A stretch of 55,173 nt of DNA from Methylobacterium iners (GTDB taxonomy: Bacteria; Pseudomonadota; Alphaproteobacteria; Rhizobiales; Beijerinckiaceae): the NCBI RefSeq assembly GCF_022179305.1, contig NZ_BPQP01000041.1, positions 1-55,173 on the forward strand. The letters run 5' to 3'. Made by a program: the position numbers and the translations under genes. Below the pieces are notes generated by a model, which saw only the letters and a program-made list of their open reading frames with translations, did not search any database and had not been told where the DNA came from. Shown piece by piece: positions 33,457-42,599 of the stretch; the stretch's first letter is position 1, and every line of letters begins with the position of its first letter.

Positions 33457-34839
33457 CTAGCCCCCGAAGGCCTGGAAGACCCGGGCCGCCTTGGTCAGGG
33501 TCTCGTCGTATTCGCGTCCCGGCTCGGAGAGCAGCGTGACGCCGCCGCCGGCCTGGAGCACGGCGGTCTTCTCGTTCATGAAGACGGTCCGGATCGCGAT
33601 CGAGGTGTCGAGCGAGCCGTCGAAGCCGATCGCGCCGATCGCCCCGCAATAGAGCTCGCGCGCGACGCCTTCGATCTCGGTGATGATGTCCATGGCCCTG
33701 AGCTTCGGTGCTCCGGTGATCGAGCCGCCCGGAAAGGTCGCGCCCAGGAGGTCGAGGGCGTCGAGCCCCGCCCGGAGCGTGCCGGTGACGACGGAGACGA
33801 GATGGTGAACCGAGGCGTAGGATTCGAGCCCGCAGAGCACGGGCACCTTCACGCTGTGCGGCTCGCAGATCCGCGAGAGATCGTTGCGCAGGAGGTCGAC
33901 GATCATGATGTTCTCGGCCCGCTCCTTCGGATCGGCCTGGAGCGCCTCGGCGAGACGACGATCCTCTGCCAAGTCCGTCACGCGCCGGACCGTCCCCTTG
34001 ATCGGGCGGGTCTCGACCGCGCGGCCCGCGAGCTTGAGGAACCGCTCCGGGCTGCTCGAGGCGACGGTCAGCCCCTCGAAGACGAGGTAGGCGCCGAAGG
34101 TCGCGGGATTGGCCGCGCGCAGGCGCTGGTAGCAGGCGAAGGCATCGAAGCCCGGCGGCAGCGCGGCCCTGAAGCGCTGGGCGATATTGGCCTGGTAGAT
34201 GTCGCCCGCGCGGATGTAGTCGCGCACGGTTTCGACGGCCTGCTCATAGGCTTGACGAGAAAAGTTCGAGTGCCATACGAGCGGCTCCGAGGGCGGGACC
34301 GGCGTCTCGGTCCGTGGGGCCGCCTCGAGCAGGGCCGCGAAGGCGTCGAGCCGGGCCTCCGCTCGAGCCGCGCGGGCGGCGGGCGCCGTCTCCGGAAAGC
34401 CCGTGGCGATCAGCCGGCAGGACCCCGTGGCATGGTCGATGGCCAGCAGCGTGTCGTAGAGGTTGAGGGCGATGTCGTCGCACAGGCCCGCCCGCCGCGG
34501 CGGGATCGCGGTGCGCTCCAGCGCCTGCCCGAAATCATAGGCGACGTAGCCGATCGCCCCGCCAGGGAAGGCGGGCAGGTCGGGAACCGGGTCGATCCGG
34601 TAGGGCGCGAGGCAGGCCCGCAGGGCGACCAGCGGCGCTCCGTCGAGCGCCCGCCCGTCGAGGCTCGCCCGACCGTCGCGGCAGCGGAAGCGGCCGAATG
34701 GATCGGCGGCCAGGACCGAGACCTGGCCCAGCGTGTCGTGGGTCATGGCGCTGTCGAGGAAGGCGAGGCCGGGCAGGCGCAACAGCGCCGCCGCCGCCGC
34801 GACGGGCTCGATGGACGGGATCTCGCGGGTCCAGATCAT
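33457..34839 (-). CDS. pabB: aminodeoxychorismate synthase component I
   Basis: A 460-residue chorismate-using enzyme that, with PabA, makes 4-amino-4-deoxychorismate. It is distinguished from anthranilate synthase (TrpE) by the lysine in the RPIKGTVRR motif near residue 282 (TrpE has PIAGT). Other conserved stretches are YEQAVETVRDYIRAGDIYQAN, SSSPERFLKL, DLLRNDLSRICEP, TFPGGSITGAPKLRAMDI and QAGGGVTLLSEPGREYDET (given in part). The N-terminal domain is normal length. It is the first gene of a pabB-pabA-pabC-DoxX operon, divergent from rimO across 250 bp. Confidence 0.93.
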   Translation of the reverse strand: MIWTREIPSIEPVAAAAALLRLPGLAFLDSAMTHDTLGQVSVLAADPFGRFRCRDGRASLDGRALDGAPLVALRACLAPYRIDPVPDLPAFPGGAIGYVAYDFGQALERTAIPPRRAGLCDDIALNLYDTLLAIDHATGSCRLIATGFPETAPAARAARAEARLDAFAALLEAAPRTETPVPPSEPLVWHSNFSRQAYEQAVETVRDYIRAGDIYQANIAQRFRAALPPGFDAFACYQRLRAANPATFGAYLVFEGLTVASSSPERFLKLAGRAVETRPIKGTVRRVTDLAEDRRLAEALQADPKERAENIMIVDLLRNDLSRICEPHSVKVPVLCGLESYASVHHLVSVVTGTLRAGLDALDLLGATFPGGSITGAPKLRAMDIITEIEGVARELYCGAIGAIGFDGSLDTSIAIRTVFMNEKTAVLQAGGGVTLLSEPGREYDETLTKAARVFQAFGG

Positions 34840-35089
34840 GGGGCCGGTGTCGGAGCTTCGGTGGTCGGTCGGGCGTCGGGCGCGCCGCCCTTATGCACGT
34901 TCGCACGCGCCGTGCCGCCGCGAAATCCCGACGCGGTGCCGTGCACCCGGTACATGACGCCACGGGCGCAAAGCCCTGCCAGGCCTGCGTGGCTCGCAAG
35001 ACGGCGCCGATCTGGCTATAGGCTGTGCGTTCCTCACGTCCCGCATCCCCACGGCCCGTCGGTTCCGACCCGGGTCCGAGCCGAACCGC

Positions 35090-36424
35090 ATGCCCCTTCC
35101 TGTCAACGCCGACCGAGCCGCCCCGAAAATCTCCTTCGTCTCGCTGGGCTGCCCCAAGGCGCTCGTCGATTCCGAGCGCATCCTCACGCACCTGCGCGCC
35201 GAGGGCTACGAGCTTGCGCGCCGGCACGACGGGGCGGATGTCGTCATCGTCAACACCTGCGGCTTCCTCGATTCGGCCAAGGCGGAATCGCTCTCCGCCA
35301 TCGGCGAGGCGATGGCCGAGAACGGCCGCGTCATCGTCACCGGCTGCATGGGCGCCCAGCCCGAGGAGATCCGCGCGAAGTACCCGAACCTGCTCGCGGT
35401 GACCGGGCCGCAGGCCTACGAATCCGTGGTCGCCGCGGTGCACGAGGCGGTGCCGCCGGTCCACGACCCCTTCCTCGACCTCGTGCCGCCGCAGGGGGTG
35501 AAGCTTACGCCGCGGCACTACGCGTATCTCAAGATTTCAGAGGGTTGCAACAATCGCTGCACCTTCTGCATCATCCCGTCGCTCCGTGGCGACCTCGTCA
35601 GCCGGCCGGCGGGCGACGTGCTGAGCGAGGCTGAGAAGCTCGTGAAGGCCGGCGTCAAGGAGCTTCTGGTGGTCTCCCAGGATACCAGCGCCTACGGCGT
35701 CGATATCCGCTACGCCGCGAGCCCCTGGGGAGACCGCGAAGTACGGGCGAAATTCGCGGATCTCGCCCGCGAACTCGGCAGCCTCGGCGCCTGGGTCCGA
35801 CTCCACTACGTCTACCCTTATCCGCATGTCGACGAGGTGATTCCCCTCATGGCCGAGGGCCGGGTGCTTCCCTACCTCGACATGCCGCTCCAGCATGCCT
35901 CACCCTCGGTGCTCAAGCGCATGCGCCGCCCCGGCAATCAGGAGCGCCAGCTCGAGCGTATCCGGCGCTGGCGCGAGATCTGCCCCGACCTCGCGATCCG
36001 CTCGACCTTCATCGTCGGCTTCCCCGGCGAGACCGAGGCCGAGTTCGAGGAGCTGCTCGCCTGGATCCGGGAGGCCAGACTTGAGCGGGTCGGCTGCTTC
36101 GAATACGAGCCCGTCGCGGGTGCCACCGCCAACAGCCTCGGCGATCCTGTCGCGCCCGAGGTCAAGGCCGAGCGCAAGCGGCGCTTCATGGAGGCGCAGC
36201 AGGGGGTCTCGCTGCGGCTGCAGAAGGCCAGGATCGGCAAGCGGCTGCCCGTCATCATCGACGAGGCGAGCGGCACTGTCGCGAAGGGCCGCTCGAAGTA
36301 CGACGCGCCCGAGATCGACGGCAGCGTGCACGTGACGTCGCGGCGCCCGCTACGGGTCGGCGACATCGTCACCGTCAAGGTCGAGCGCGCCGACGCCTAC
36401 GACCTGTTCGGCAGCGCGGTCTGA
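35090..36424 (+). CDS. rimO: ribosomal protein uS12 methylthiotransferase RimO
   Basis: A 444-residue radical-SAM enzyme that adds a methylthio group to the conserved aspartate of ribosomal protein uS12. The N-terminal UPF0004 domain binds one iron-sulfur cluster through cysteines in [16 protein letters not shown] (near 21), [11 protein letters not shown] (near 56) and [10 protein letters not shown] (near 87). The radical-SAM cluster is CNNRCTFC near residue 154, preceded by KISEG. A TRAM domain closes the protein (about 375-444). The SLGCPKxxVDSE and the LRGDLVSR motifs separate RimO from its tRNA-modifying relative MiaB. Start ATG 35090. Confidence 0.97.
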   Translation: MPLPVNADRAAPKISFVSLGCPKALVDSERILTHLRAEGYELARRHDGADVVIVNTCGFLDSAKAESLSAIGEAMAENGRVIVTGCMGAQPEEIRAKYPNLLAVTGPQAYESVVAAVHEAVPPVHDPFLDLVPPQGVKLTPRHYAYLKISEGCNNRCTFCIIPSLRGDLVSRPAGDVLSEAEKLVKAGVKELLVVSQDTSAYGVDIRYAASPWGDREVRAKFADLARELGSLGAWVRLHYVYPYPHVDEVIPLMAEGRVLPYLDMPLQHASPSVLKRMRRPGNQERQLERIRRWREICPDLAIRSTFIVGFPGETEAEFEELLAWIREARLERVGCFEYEPVAGATANSLGDPVAPEVKAERKRRFMEAQQGVSLRLQKARIGKRLPVIIDEASGTVAKGRSKYDAPEIDGSVHVTSRRPLRVGDIVTVKVERADAYDLFGSAV

Positions 36425-36528
36425 TACGGTTTCGGGCTGATTGGATCAGGACTTTGCGGCTGACCTCCCTCTTGGGAAGAGAGGGCTATACGGATGGGTC
36501 TCCATCGACCGGACGCGGCTCTTCCCGT

Positions 36529-36642
36529 GTCATTCCGGGGCGCCGCAGGCGAGCCCGGAACCCATAGCCGCTGACATAGCAAGCTGAGGAACTGTCAGCG
36601 TTTCTGGGTCCCGGGTTCCGCTTCGCGGCCCCGGGATGACAA
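36529..36642. repeat. palindromic intergenic repeat, copy 2
   Basis: The second copy of the element at 8839-8968, here 114 bp long, in the 318-bp space between rimO and a small convergent gene. Left arm 36529-36561 is identical over 33 bases to copy 1; right arm 36604-36641 differs at two positions. The centre (about 42 bases) is unrelated between the copies. The rest of this intergenic space (36425-36528 and 36643-36742) shows no further feature except a CCCTCTT...AAGAGAGGG near 36467-36485. Confidence 0.85.
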
Positions 36643-36742
36643 GCGTGAGGGCTCGGTCCCGGCATCATTGCCTCTGCACGAACGCCCACGGAGCCCGGTC
36701 GCTTCGCGGCTTCCTTCGTATGACGACTTCGCGTCGCGAGAG

Positions 36743-36943
36743 TCAGGCGTTCTTGCGGGGCCGGTGGTTCGGGTCGATCCCGCCTTCCCGGGTGGTCTCG
36801 TTGTCAACGTCGCCCTCGAAGGTGGATTCGCCCTCGAGGTCCAGCGGGTCGCGGCCCGTCATCCCCTTCGAGGTTCCGATTCCGGGATTGCCCTTCAGGT
36901 CCGCGTCGGTCGGGACGTCGGTCTTCATATGCTTCGTCGACAT
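36743..36943 (-). CDS. small acidic hydrophilic protein, function unknown
   Basis: A 66-residue protein rich in Asp, Glu, Gly, Thr and Asn (for example KGNPGIGTSKGMTGRDPLDL), with no hydrophobic segment and no cysteine, so probably soluble and possibly disordered. ATG 36943 has a GGATGGAG ribosome binding site ending 6 bases upstream. The longer frame reaching 37333 overlaps pncA and is a shadow. Similar short proteins of unknown role are widespread in Methylobacterium to my knowledge, but I cannot confirm that here. Confidence 0.6.
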   Translation of the reverse strand: MSTKHMKTDVPTDADLKGNPGIGTSKGMTGRDPLDLEGESTFEGDVDNETTREGGIDPNHRPRKNA

Positions 36944-37040
36944 GCGCGCTCCATCCTGGTTGAGATCCCTCTGAAACGCGCTCGCTCTCGGCCAAGTTAC
37001 GCCGGCGTGCGCCCCTGACGCGGGCCAGGAGGCTCTGGGG

Positions 37041-37670
37041 TCAGCCGTTGATCCGATCGCTCGTCGTTCGCTCCACCCCGGCGCGGACCATGCGGTCCCA
37101 GGCCTGTCCGAGCGAACCATCGTGGTCGATCGCCCGGCAGGCATCCTCGACGACGAGCGCCTCGAACCCCGCCTCGCGCGCGTCCGTGGCGCTCCAGGCG
37201 ACGCAGTAATCGGTGGCGAGCCCGCACAGGACGAGGCGGGTGAAGCCGCGCTCGCGCAGGTAGCCGGCGAGCCCGGTCGGGGTGCGGCGGTCGGCCTCCA
37301 GGAAGGCCGAGTAGCTGTCGACCTCGCGCCCATGACCTTTACGGATCACGAGCTCGGCCCGGTCGACCGCGAGGCCGGGTACGAAAGCCGCCCCCGGCGT
37401 GCCCTGGACGCAATGGTCCGGCCACAGGACCTGGGGTCCGTAGGCGAGGTCCACGGTCTCGAAGGCGGCCTTCCCGGGATGGCGCGTGGCGAAGGAGGCG
37501 TGCCCCGGCGGGTGCCAGTCCTGGGTCAGCACCACGTGACGGAACCGGGCGGCGAGCGCGTTGACCGGACCGATCACGCTATCGCCGTCCGGAACGGCCA
37601 GCGCGCCGCCCGGCAGGAAATCCACCTGCACGTCGATGACGACGAGAACGTCGCGCTCACCCGGCTTCAT
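37041..37670 (-). CDS. pncA: nicotinamidase (pyrazinamidase)
   Basis: A 209-residue isochorismatase-fold hydrolase that deaminates nicotinamide to nicotinate in the NAD salvage pathway. The triad is visible: Asp in VVIDVQVDFLPGGALAV near residue 12, Lys in VIRKGHGREVDSYSAF near 112 and the nucleophile Cys in CGLATDYCVAWSATDA near 153. Metal ligands are in TQDWHPPGHASF near 48-60. The ATG at 37670 has GAGGAG 4 bases upstream; the longer frame to 37727 runs into a tandem repeat and is rejected. It lies downstream of the qor gene across that repeat. Confidence 0.94.
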   Translation of the reverse strand: MKPGERDVLVVIDVQVDFLPGGALAVPDGDSVIGPVNALAARFRHVVLTQDWHPPGHASFATRHPGKAAFETVDLAYGPQVLWPDHCVQGTPGAAFVPGLAVDRAELVIRKGHGREVDSYSAFLEADRRTPTGLAGYLRERGFTRLVLCGLATDYCVAWSATDAREAGFEALVVEDACRAIDHDGSLGQAWDRMVRAGVERTTSDRING

Positions 37671-37681
37671 CGCGCTCCTCG

Positions 37682-37745
37682 GGTCCCATGATCTCGCGAT
37701 TCCATGATCCTGCGGTCCCGTGATCACGGCGTCCCAGGATCACCC
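37682..37745. repeat. tandem 16-bp repeat, four units
   Basis: Four adjoining 16-base units start at 37682, 37698, 37714 and 37730, with consensus near GGTCCCATGATCACGC. Each contains a GATC core. They fill the space between the qor stop codon and the pncA ribosome binding site, so they lie in the 5' leader of pncA if the two genes are co-transcribed. Confidence 0.8.
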
Positions 37746-37747
37746 AA

Positions 37748-38722
37748 TCATGGGAGCATCACCGTTGCGCCCGTAGTCTGACGGCCGGCGAGGTCGCGAT
37801 GCACCTGCTGCACGTCCGCGAGCCTCGCTTTCGCATGGACGGGGATCTTCACGGCACCGCTCGCCACCACGGAAAAGAGATTCTCGGCCATGGATTCGAG
37901 GGTGGCGCGGTTGCCCGCGTGGGCGAAGAGGGAAGGCCGCGTCGCGAAGAGCGACCCCTTCTGGCCGAGCAGCCCCAGGCTGAAATTGTCGACCGGGCCG
38001 GAGGCCGCGCCGAAGCTCACGAACATCCCGAGCGGGCTGAGGCAATCGAGGGAGGCGGGGAAGGTGTCCTTGCCCACCCCGTCATAGACCACCGGCACGC
38101 CCCTGCCCCCGGTGATCTCGCGGACGCGGGCGGCGAAATCCTCGTCGCGGTAGAGGATGACGTGGTCGCAGCCATGCGCCCGGGCGAGCTCGGCCTTCTC
38201 GGCCGAGCCGACAGTGCCGATCACCGTGGCGCCGAGGTGCTTGGCCCATTGCGAAAGGATCAGCCCGACGCCGCCGGCCGCGGCGTGGAAGAGGATCGTG
38301 TCGCCGGGCTTCACCTTGTAGGTCCGGTGCAGCAGGTACTCGGCAGTCAGGCCCTTCAGCATCATCGCGGCGGCGGTGGCGTCGTCGACGCCTTCCGGCA
38401 CGTGGACCACGTCCTTGGCCGGGATGATCACCTCTTCCGCGTAGGTGCCTTCGCCCGCGGCATAGGCGACGCGGTCGCCGATCTGGAAGCCGGTCACGCC
38501 CTCGCCGAGCGCCGCGATCTCGCCCGCGCCCTCCTTGCCCGGCGTGAAGGGCAGGGACGCCGGCTTGTAGGCGCCGGTGCGAAAGTAGATGTCGATGAAG
38601 TTGACGCCGATCGCCGTCTGACGGACCCGGACCCGTCCGGGCCCGGGCTCGACCGTGGCGACGTCCTCGTAGGCCATCACCTCGGGCCCGCCATGCTCGT
38701 ACACCCGAATCGCCTTCGGCAT
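37748..38722 (-). CDS. qor: NADPH:quinone oxidoreductase, zinc-free medium-chain dehydrogenase
   Basis: A 324-residue member of the quinone oxidoreductase (QOR1) family that transfers electrons from NADPH to quinones one electron at a time. The N-terminal GroES-like domain (about 1-120) has GVNFIDIYFRTGAYK and FTPGKEGAGEIAALG, without the zinc cysteines of alcohol dehydrogenases. The Rossmann domain has the AAAGGVGLILSQWAKHLGA binding motif near residue 148. AAGGAG lies 8 bases before ATG 38722 but only 2 before the ATG at 38728, which decides the start. It precedes pncA in the same direction. Confidence 0.92.
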   Translation of the reverse strand: MPKAIRVYEHGGPEVMAYEDVATVEPGPGRVRVRQTAIGVNFIDIYFRTGAYKPASLPFTPGKEGAGEIAALGEGVTGFQIGDRVAYAAGEGTYAEEVIIPAKDVVHVPEGVDDATAAAMMLKGLTAEYLLHRTYKVKPGDTILFHAAAGGVGLILSQWAKHLGATVIGTVGSAEKAELARAHGCDHVILYRDEDFAARVREITGGRGVPVVYDGVGKDTFPASLDCLSPLGMFVSFGAASGPVDNFSLGLLGQKGSLFATRPSLFAHAGNRATLESMAENLFSVVASGAVKIPVHAKARLADVQQVHRDLAGRQTTGATVMLP

Positions 38723-38794
38723 CGTCATCGCTCCTTGTTTCGATGGAAGCGAGATATGCGGTCTGCGCCCGCGGGCAATGGCCCGACGGTGCGG

Positions 38795-39178
38795 TTACAG
38801 GCTGAGGAAGGCGGTCACCAGACCGAGATCGGTCAGGGCGTGCAGGAGCTGATCGAAGCCGAGCAGCCACCAGAAGCCGGCCTGCGCCGGAACCAGGCGC
38901 GTCCGCTGGGCGACCAGCGCCTTGCCGCGGTCGACCGCGAAATGGATCATGAAATCGACGAGCGCCAGCCACCACAGGCGCGGGACGAGGAGGAGGGCGA
39001 TCGCCAGCGTGAACGCGGCGTGGCAGGCGGCGTGGGCGCAAAGAGGCCCGAGCCAGTGCTCCGATCGCTCCTTGCCCCGGGCCATCCATTCCGTCTGCAG
39101 CACGAAATCGGCGAGGTAGTGCTTGGCCGCCATGAGCCCGGCCAAGGCCGTGACCGTCCAGACCGGGACGAGGTTCAT
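38795..39178 (-). CDS. DUF3307 family membrane protein
   Basis: A 127-residue protein with about four hydrophobic segments (VTALAGLMAAKHYLADFVL, AFTLAIALLLVPRLWWLALV, GFWWLLGFDQLLHALT and the C-terminus). The KHYLADFVLQTEWMARGK opening and HFAVDRGK are typical of DUF3307. These carry His and Asp residues in the membrane part (KHYLADF, HAACHAAF, DFMIHFAVD), which could bind metal; function unknown. Start ATG 39178. It lies between qor and the PfpI-like gene, all leftward. Confidence 0.8.
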   Translation of the reverse strand: MNLVPVWTVTALAGLMAAKHYLADFVLQTEWMARGKERSEHWLGPLCAHAACHAAFTLAIALLLVPRLWWLALVDFMIHFAVDRGKALVAQRTRLVPAQAGFWWLLGFDQLLHALTDLGLVTAFLSL

Positions 39179-39266
39179 CGGCGTGGCGTCCCGATCGTTG
39201 AGCGATGTTCTGATATTCGCCTAAGTTAAAGACGTGTGTTTTGAATTAAAAGCGACGACCGAGGTC

Positions 39267-39962
39267 TCACCATTGACTGCGCGGAACGGACTGCCCCGTC
39301 AGCGCCTCGACGATCGCCTCGCGCTCGGCGCGGCTGGCGCGCAGCCGGGAACGCGCCGCAGCCAACACCGCTGGATCAACGGCTTCCGGCGTTCCCGCCT
39401 TGAAGGGCGGAGCGGGCGCATATTCGAGGGCGAGCTGCGCGGCCTGGGCCGCGGGCTGGCCCGCAAGCTCCGCGTAAAGTGTGAGCGCGAAGTCGATCCC
39501 GGCCGTGACGCCGCCTCCGGTCAGGAAGCGTCCATCGCGGACCACCCGCTCGGCAATCGGAAGCGCGCCGAAGGCGGCGAGAAGGTCGTGGGCGGCCCAG
39601 TGCGTGGTCGCGCGCACGCCCCGCAGCAACCCCGCCGCGCCGAGGACCAGGGCGCCGGTACAGACCGAGGTGACGTAGCGCGCGGTCTCGGCCAGGGACC
39701 GCAGGAAGGCCAGCCACGCTTCGTCCCGCATCAGCGCGTTCACCCCGACCCCGCCGGGGACGCAGACCACGTCGAGGGCCGGGCAATCCGCCCGCCGCGT
39801 CGTCGGCATCAGGATGAGGCCGGTCGCGCTCCGGACGGGGTCGAGCTCCTCGGCCACGATGTGCACCGTCGCGTCGGGCAGGGAGGCGAAGACCTCATAG
39901 GGCGCCGTGAGGTCGAGCTGCTGGACGCCGGGAAAGGCGAGGAGACCGATCTGGAGGGGCAT
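39267..39962 (-). CDS. DJ-1/PfpI family protein, isonitrile hydratase-like
   Basis: A 231-residue glutamine-amidotransferase-fold protein related to isonitrile hydratase (InhA), which turns isonitriles into N-formamides. The nucleophile elbow is in VTSVCTGALVLGAAGLL (Cys near residue 106), preceded by LDVVCVPGG and followed by TTHWAAHDLLAAFGA, all as in InhA proteins. The glutamate near the N-terminus in PYEVFASL is also typical. The substrate is unverified; other DJ-1 relatives act on glyoxals. GGAG lies 9 bases before ATG 39962; the frame from 39989 adds 9 residues not needed. Confidence 0.85.
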   Translation of the reverse strand: MPLQIGLLAFPGVQQLDLTAPYEVFASLPDATVHIVAEELDPVRSATGLILMPTTRRADCPALDVVCVPGGVGVNALMRDEAWLAFLRSLAETARYVTSVCTGALVLGAAGLLRGVRATTHWAAHDLLAAFGALPIAERVVRDGRFLTGGGVTAGIDFALTLYAELAGQPAAQAAQLALEYAPAPPFKAGTPEAVDPAVLAAARSRLRASRAEREAIVEALTGQSVPRSQW

Positions 39963-40152
39963 GGCGTCATCTCCGTGGGCACCGGCCATACCTAACGCCT
40001 GATGCCGCGCGAAAGCATCCCGGCCCTGGCCTGGATTTGACTTTCAGGGCCGCATCCTCGAAGGGAGCGCCCGTCGCGGCATCGTCCGAAGCTCTTGCGC
40101 CGGCTGCCGGCCTGGAGCCGCTCATGACCGCCTTCACGAGCTCGCCTCGTCC

Positions 40153-41850
40153 ATGACCAGCCTCCGCGCCGACGCTTCCACGCGGGGCGACGCCGTCGCG
40201 TTCCTCGAAGGCGTTCCCGGCCTTGCGGCCCGCAGCCACGCCTGGGCCTGCGCGAGCCTCCTTGCCCTCTGCCTCCTCTGCTTCCTGCCGGGCCTGTCGT
40301 CGCTCCAGCCCATGGATCGGGACGAGCCGCGCTTCGCCCAGGCCTCGAAGCAGATGCTGGAGACGGGCGACTTCGTCGACATCCGCTTCCAGGCCGAGGC
40401 CCGCCACAAGAAGCCGGTCGGGATCTACTGGGCGCAGAGCGCGACCGTCGCGGCCGCCGAGGCGATGGGCCTGGAGCACGTCCGAACCACCATCGCCCTC
40501 TACCGGATTCCGTCGCTGCTCGGGGCGATCGTGGCCGTGCTGCTGACCTACTGGGCGGGGCTCGCCTTCCTGCCGCGGCGCGGGGCGTGGCTCGCCGCCG
40601 CCCTGTTCGGGGCCTGCCTGATGCTCGCGGCCGAGGCGCGTCTGGCCAAGACCGACGCCGTGCTCACCGCCTGCGCGGTGGCGGCGATGGGGGCGCTGGC
40701 GCGGACTTGGCTCGGACGCGCGGAGCGCAGGCCCGATATGGGCATCGTTCTGGTGTTCTGGCTCGCGCTTGCCATCGGCATCCTCGTGAAGGGGCCGATG
40801 GTGCCGCTCTTCGCGGGCCTTGCCGCCCTCGTGCTCTCGATCCGCGAACGCTCCGGCGCCTGGCTCTTGGGTCTCAGGCCGTTGCTCGGGCTCGGACTCG
40901 TCCTCGTCCTGGTCGCGCCGTGGTTCATCGCGATCACCTGGAAGAGCGGCGGCGCCTTCTACGAAGCCTCGGTCGGCGAGGACATGCTCGCCAAGGTCGC
41001 CTCGGGCCGGGACAAGCACTGGGCTCCGCCGGGCAGCTATGCGCTCGCCTTCTTCGCGACCTTCTGGCCCGGCGCCGCCTTCGCGGCGCTGGCCATCCCG
41101 TTCGCCTGGGCCAACCGGCGCTCGGACAATGTGGCCTTTCTCCTCGCCTGGATCGTGCCGGCCTGGCTGGTGTTCGAGGCGGTGCCGACGAAGCTGCCGC
41201 ATTACCTGCTGCCGGTGATGCCCGCGGTGACGATCCTCACCGTGCTGGCGCTTCTGAACGGCGCACTGACCGCAAAACGGCCCGGCGCGCGCTGGGTCGC
41301 CGCCCTGGTGGTGCTGATCCCCGTCGGCGTCACGGCCATCCTCCTCGCGGCGGCCTGGAGCTTCGACCGGACCATCCCCGTGGCCGGCCTGCCCCTGCTC
41401 CTCGCCTCCTGCGTCATGGCGGGGCTCGCCTGGCTTCTCTTCACCCGCGATCGGCCGGAATCGGCGCTGGGCCTCGCGATCCTCGCCTCCGCGCTGCTCG
41501 CACCCGCGGTGTTCGGCCTGACCCAGCCGGTGCTCGCCGCGCTGAAGGTTTCGCCGCGGCTCGCCGCGATCCGCGACGGTCTCGCCTGTCCGGATCCGCG
41601 CGTGGCGAGCCTCGGCTACCGCGAGCCCAGCCTCGTCTTCCTCGTCGGCACCAACCTCGTCATGCTGGATTCCGCGGCGCAGGCCGCAGATTTCCTCAAG
41701 GCCGGCGGCTGCCGGCTCGTCTTCGTCGAGAGCCGCTTCGCCGCCGATTTCGCGTCGGCGTCCGACGCGGTTCCGGCGGCCAGGGTCGCGGGGTTCAACA
41801 TCAACTCGGGCCGGCGGGTCGAGCTCTCGGCCTACGCGGTGGTCCCGTGA
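40153..41850 (+). CDS. ArnT-like polyprenyl-phosphate sugar transferase
   Basis: A 565-residue integral membrane glycosyltransferase of the ArnT / PMT (GT-C) type with about 12 membrane segments. The first periplasmic loop holds the catalytic signature PMDRDEPRFAQASKQML near residue 56, followed by RHKKPVGIYWAQS. Such enzymes take a sugar from undecaprenyl (or dodecaprenyl) phosphate on the periplasmic side and attach it, often to lipid A. In this operon the donor is probably made by the downstream GT2 protein. It is the first gene of a set of four with overlapping ends. The sugar and acceptor are not known. Confidence 0.88.
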   Translation: MTSLRADASTRGDAVAFLEGVPGLAARSHAWACASLLALCLLCFLPGLSSLQPMDRDEPRFAQASKQMLETGDFVDIRFQAEARHKKPVGIYWAQSATVAAAEAMGLEHVRTTIALYRIPSLLGAIVAVLLTYWAGLAFLPRRGAWLAAALFGACLMLAAEARLAKTDAVLTACAVAAMGALARTWLGRAERRPDMGIVLVFWLALAIGILVKGPMVPLFAGLAALVLSIRERSGAWLLGLRPLLGLGLVLVLVAPWFIAITWKSGGAFYEASVGEDMLAKVASGRDKHWAPPGSYALAFFATFWPGAAFAALAIPFAWANRRSDNVAFLLAWIVPAWLVFEAVPTKLPHYLLPVMPAVTILTVLALLNGALTAKRPGARWVAALVVLIPVGVTAILLAAAWSFDRTIPVAGLPLLLASCVMAGLAWLLFTRDRPESALGLAILASALLAPAVFGLTQPVLAALKVSPRLAAIRDGLACPDPRVASLGYREPSLVFLVGTNLVMLDSAAQAADFLKAGGCRLVFVESRFAADFASASDAVPAARVAGFNINSGRRVELSAYAVVP

Positions 41851-42599
41851 ACGGCCAAGGCTTTGATGCGCCCATGCGGCTCTCGATCGTCATCCCGGTG
41901 AAGAACGAAGTCGGCAACGTCGCCGGACTCGTCGAGGAGATCGAGCGGGCCTGCGCGACGCTCGCGCCCTTCGAGGTGGTGTTCGTCGACGACGGCTCCA
42001 CCGACGGCACCGCCGAGGCGCTCGCCGAAGCCCGCATCGGCCGGCCCTGGCTGCGCGTGCTGCGCCATGCCCGCAACGCCGGCAAGGCCGCCGCCATGCA
42101 CAACGGCGTCGCCGCCGCTCAGAGTGCGGTCATCGCGATGATCGACGGCGACGGCCAGAACGATCCGGCCTTCATCCCCGTCCTCCTCGCGGCCTTGGAG
42201 GAGGGGGGGCCCGGGGTCGGCCTGGCACAGGGGCAGCGCGTCGGCCGCAAGGACGGCCGCTTCAAGACCTTGCAGTCGCGCATCGCCAACGGCGTGCGCG
42301 TGCGCCTCCTGCGCGACGACACCCGCGACACCGGCTGCGGCATGAAGATCTTCCGCCGCGAGGCCTATGCGACGCTGCCGGCCTTCGACGGGCTGCACCG
42401 CTTCATGCCGGCCCTGCTGGCGAGCCAGGGCTTCGCCGTGGTCCATCGCGACGTGGTCGACCGGCCCCGCTTCAGCGGCCGCTCGAATTACGGCCTGTTC
42501 GACCGGCTCTGGGTCGGGCTCCTCGACCTGGCCGGGGTCTGGTGGCTGATTCGGCGCAAGCGCCCGGCACCGGCCGCGAGCGAGGTGCCGCCGTGCTGA
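41847..42599 (+). CDS. GT2 glycosyltransferase, polyprenyl-phosphate sugar synthase type
   Basis: A 250-residue glycosyltransferase of the DPM1/ArnC type (family GT2). It has LSIVIPVKNEVGNVAGLVEEIE near residue 12, FVDDGSTDGTAEAL near 53 and the metal-binding IAMIDGDGQNDPAF near 97. It should transfer a sugar from a nucleotide to polyprenyl phosphate at the cytoplasmic face, and has only a weak hydrophobic C-terminal stretch rather than two membrane helices. The GTG at 41847 overlaps the previous stop codon (GTGA), indicating coupling; ATG 41874 is an alternative start. It feeds the ArnT-like protein in the same operon. Confidence 0.88.
   Translation: MNGQGFDAPMRLSIVIPVKNEVGNVAGLVEEIERACATLAPFEVVFVDDGSTDGTAEALAEARIGRPWLRVLRHARNAGKAAAMHNGVAAAQSAVIAMIDGDGQNDPAFIPVLLAALEEGGPGVGLAQGQRVGRKDGRFKTLQSRIANGVRVRLLRDDTRDTGCGMKIFRREAYATLPAFDGLHRFMPALLASQGFAVVHRDVVDRPRFSGRSNYGLFDRLWVGLLDLAGVWWLIRRKRPAPAASEVPPC

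Noticed and set aside
36465-36490. Hairpin CCCTCTT / AAGAGAGGG after rimO as terminator
   Set aside because: The stem has a bulge and no T-run follows; the evidence is too weak to list it as a feature.
36743-37333. Frame of 196 codons opposite pncA
   Set aside because: Only the last 66 codons have their own start, ribosome binding site and non-shadow composition; the rest is opposite or out of frame with pncA.
37682-37745. Tandem repeats as a CRISPR or as coding extension of pncA
   Set aside because: There are no spacers between units, and the pncA start is fixed by a good ribosome binding site after the repeat.
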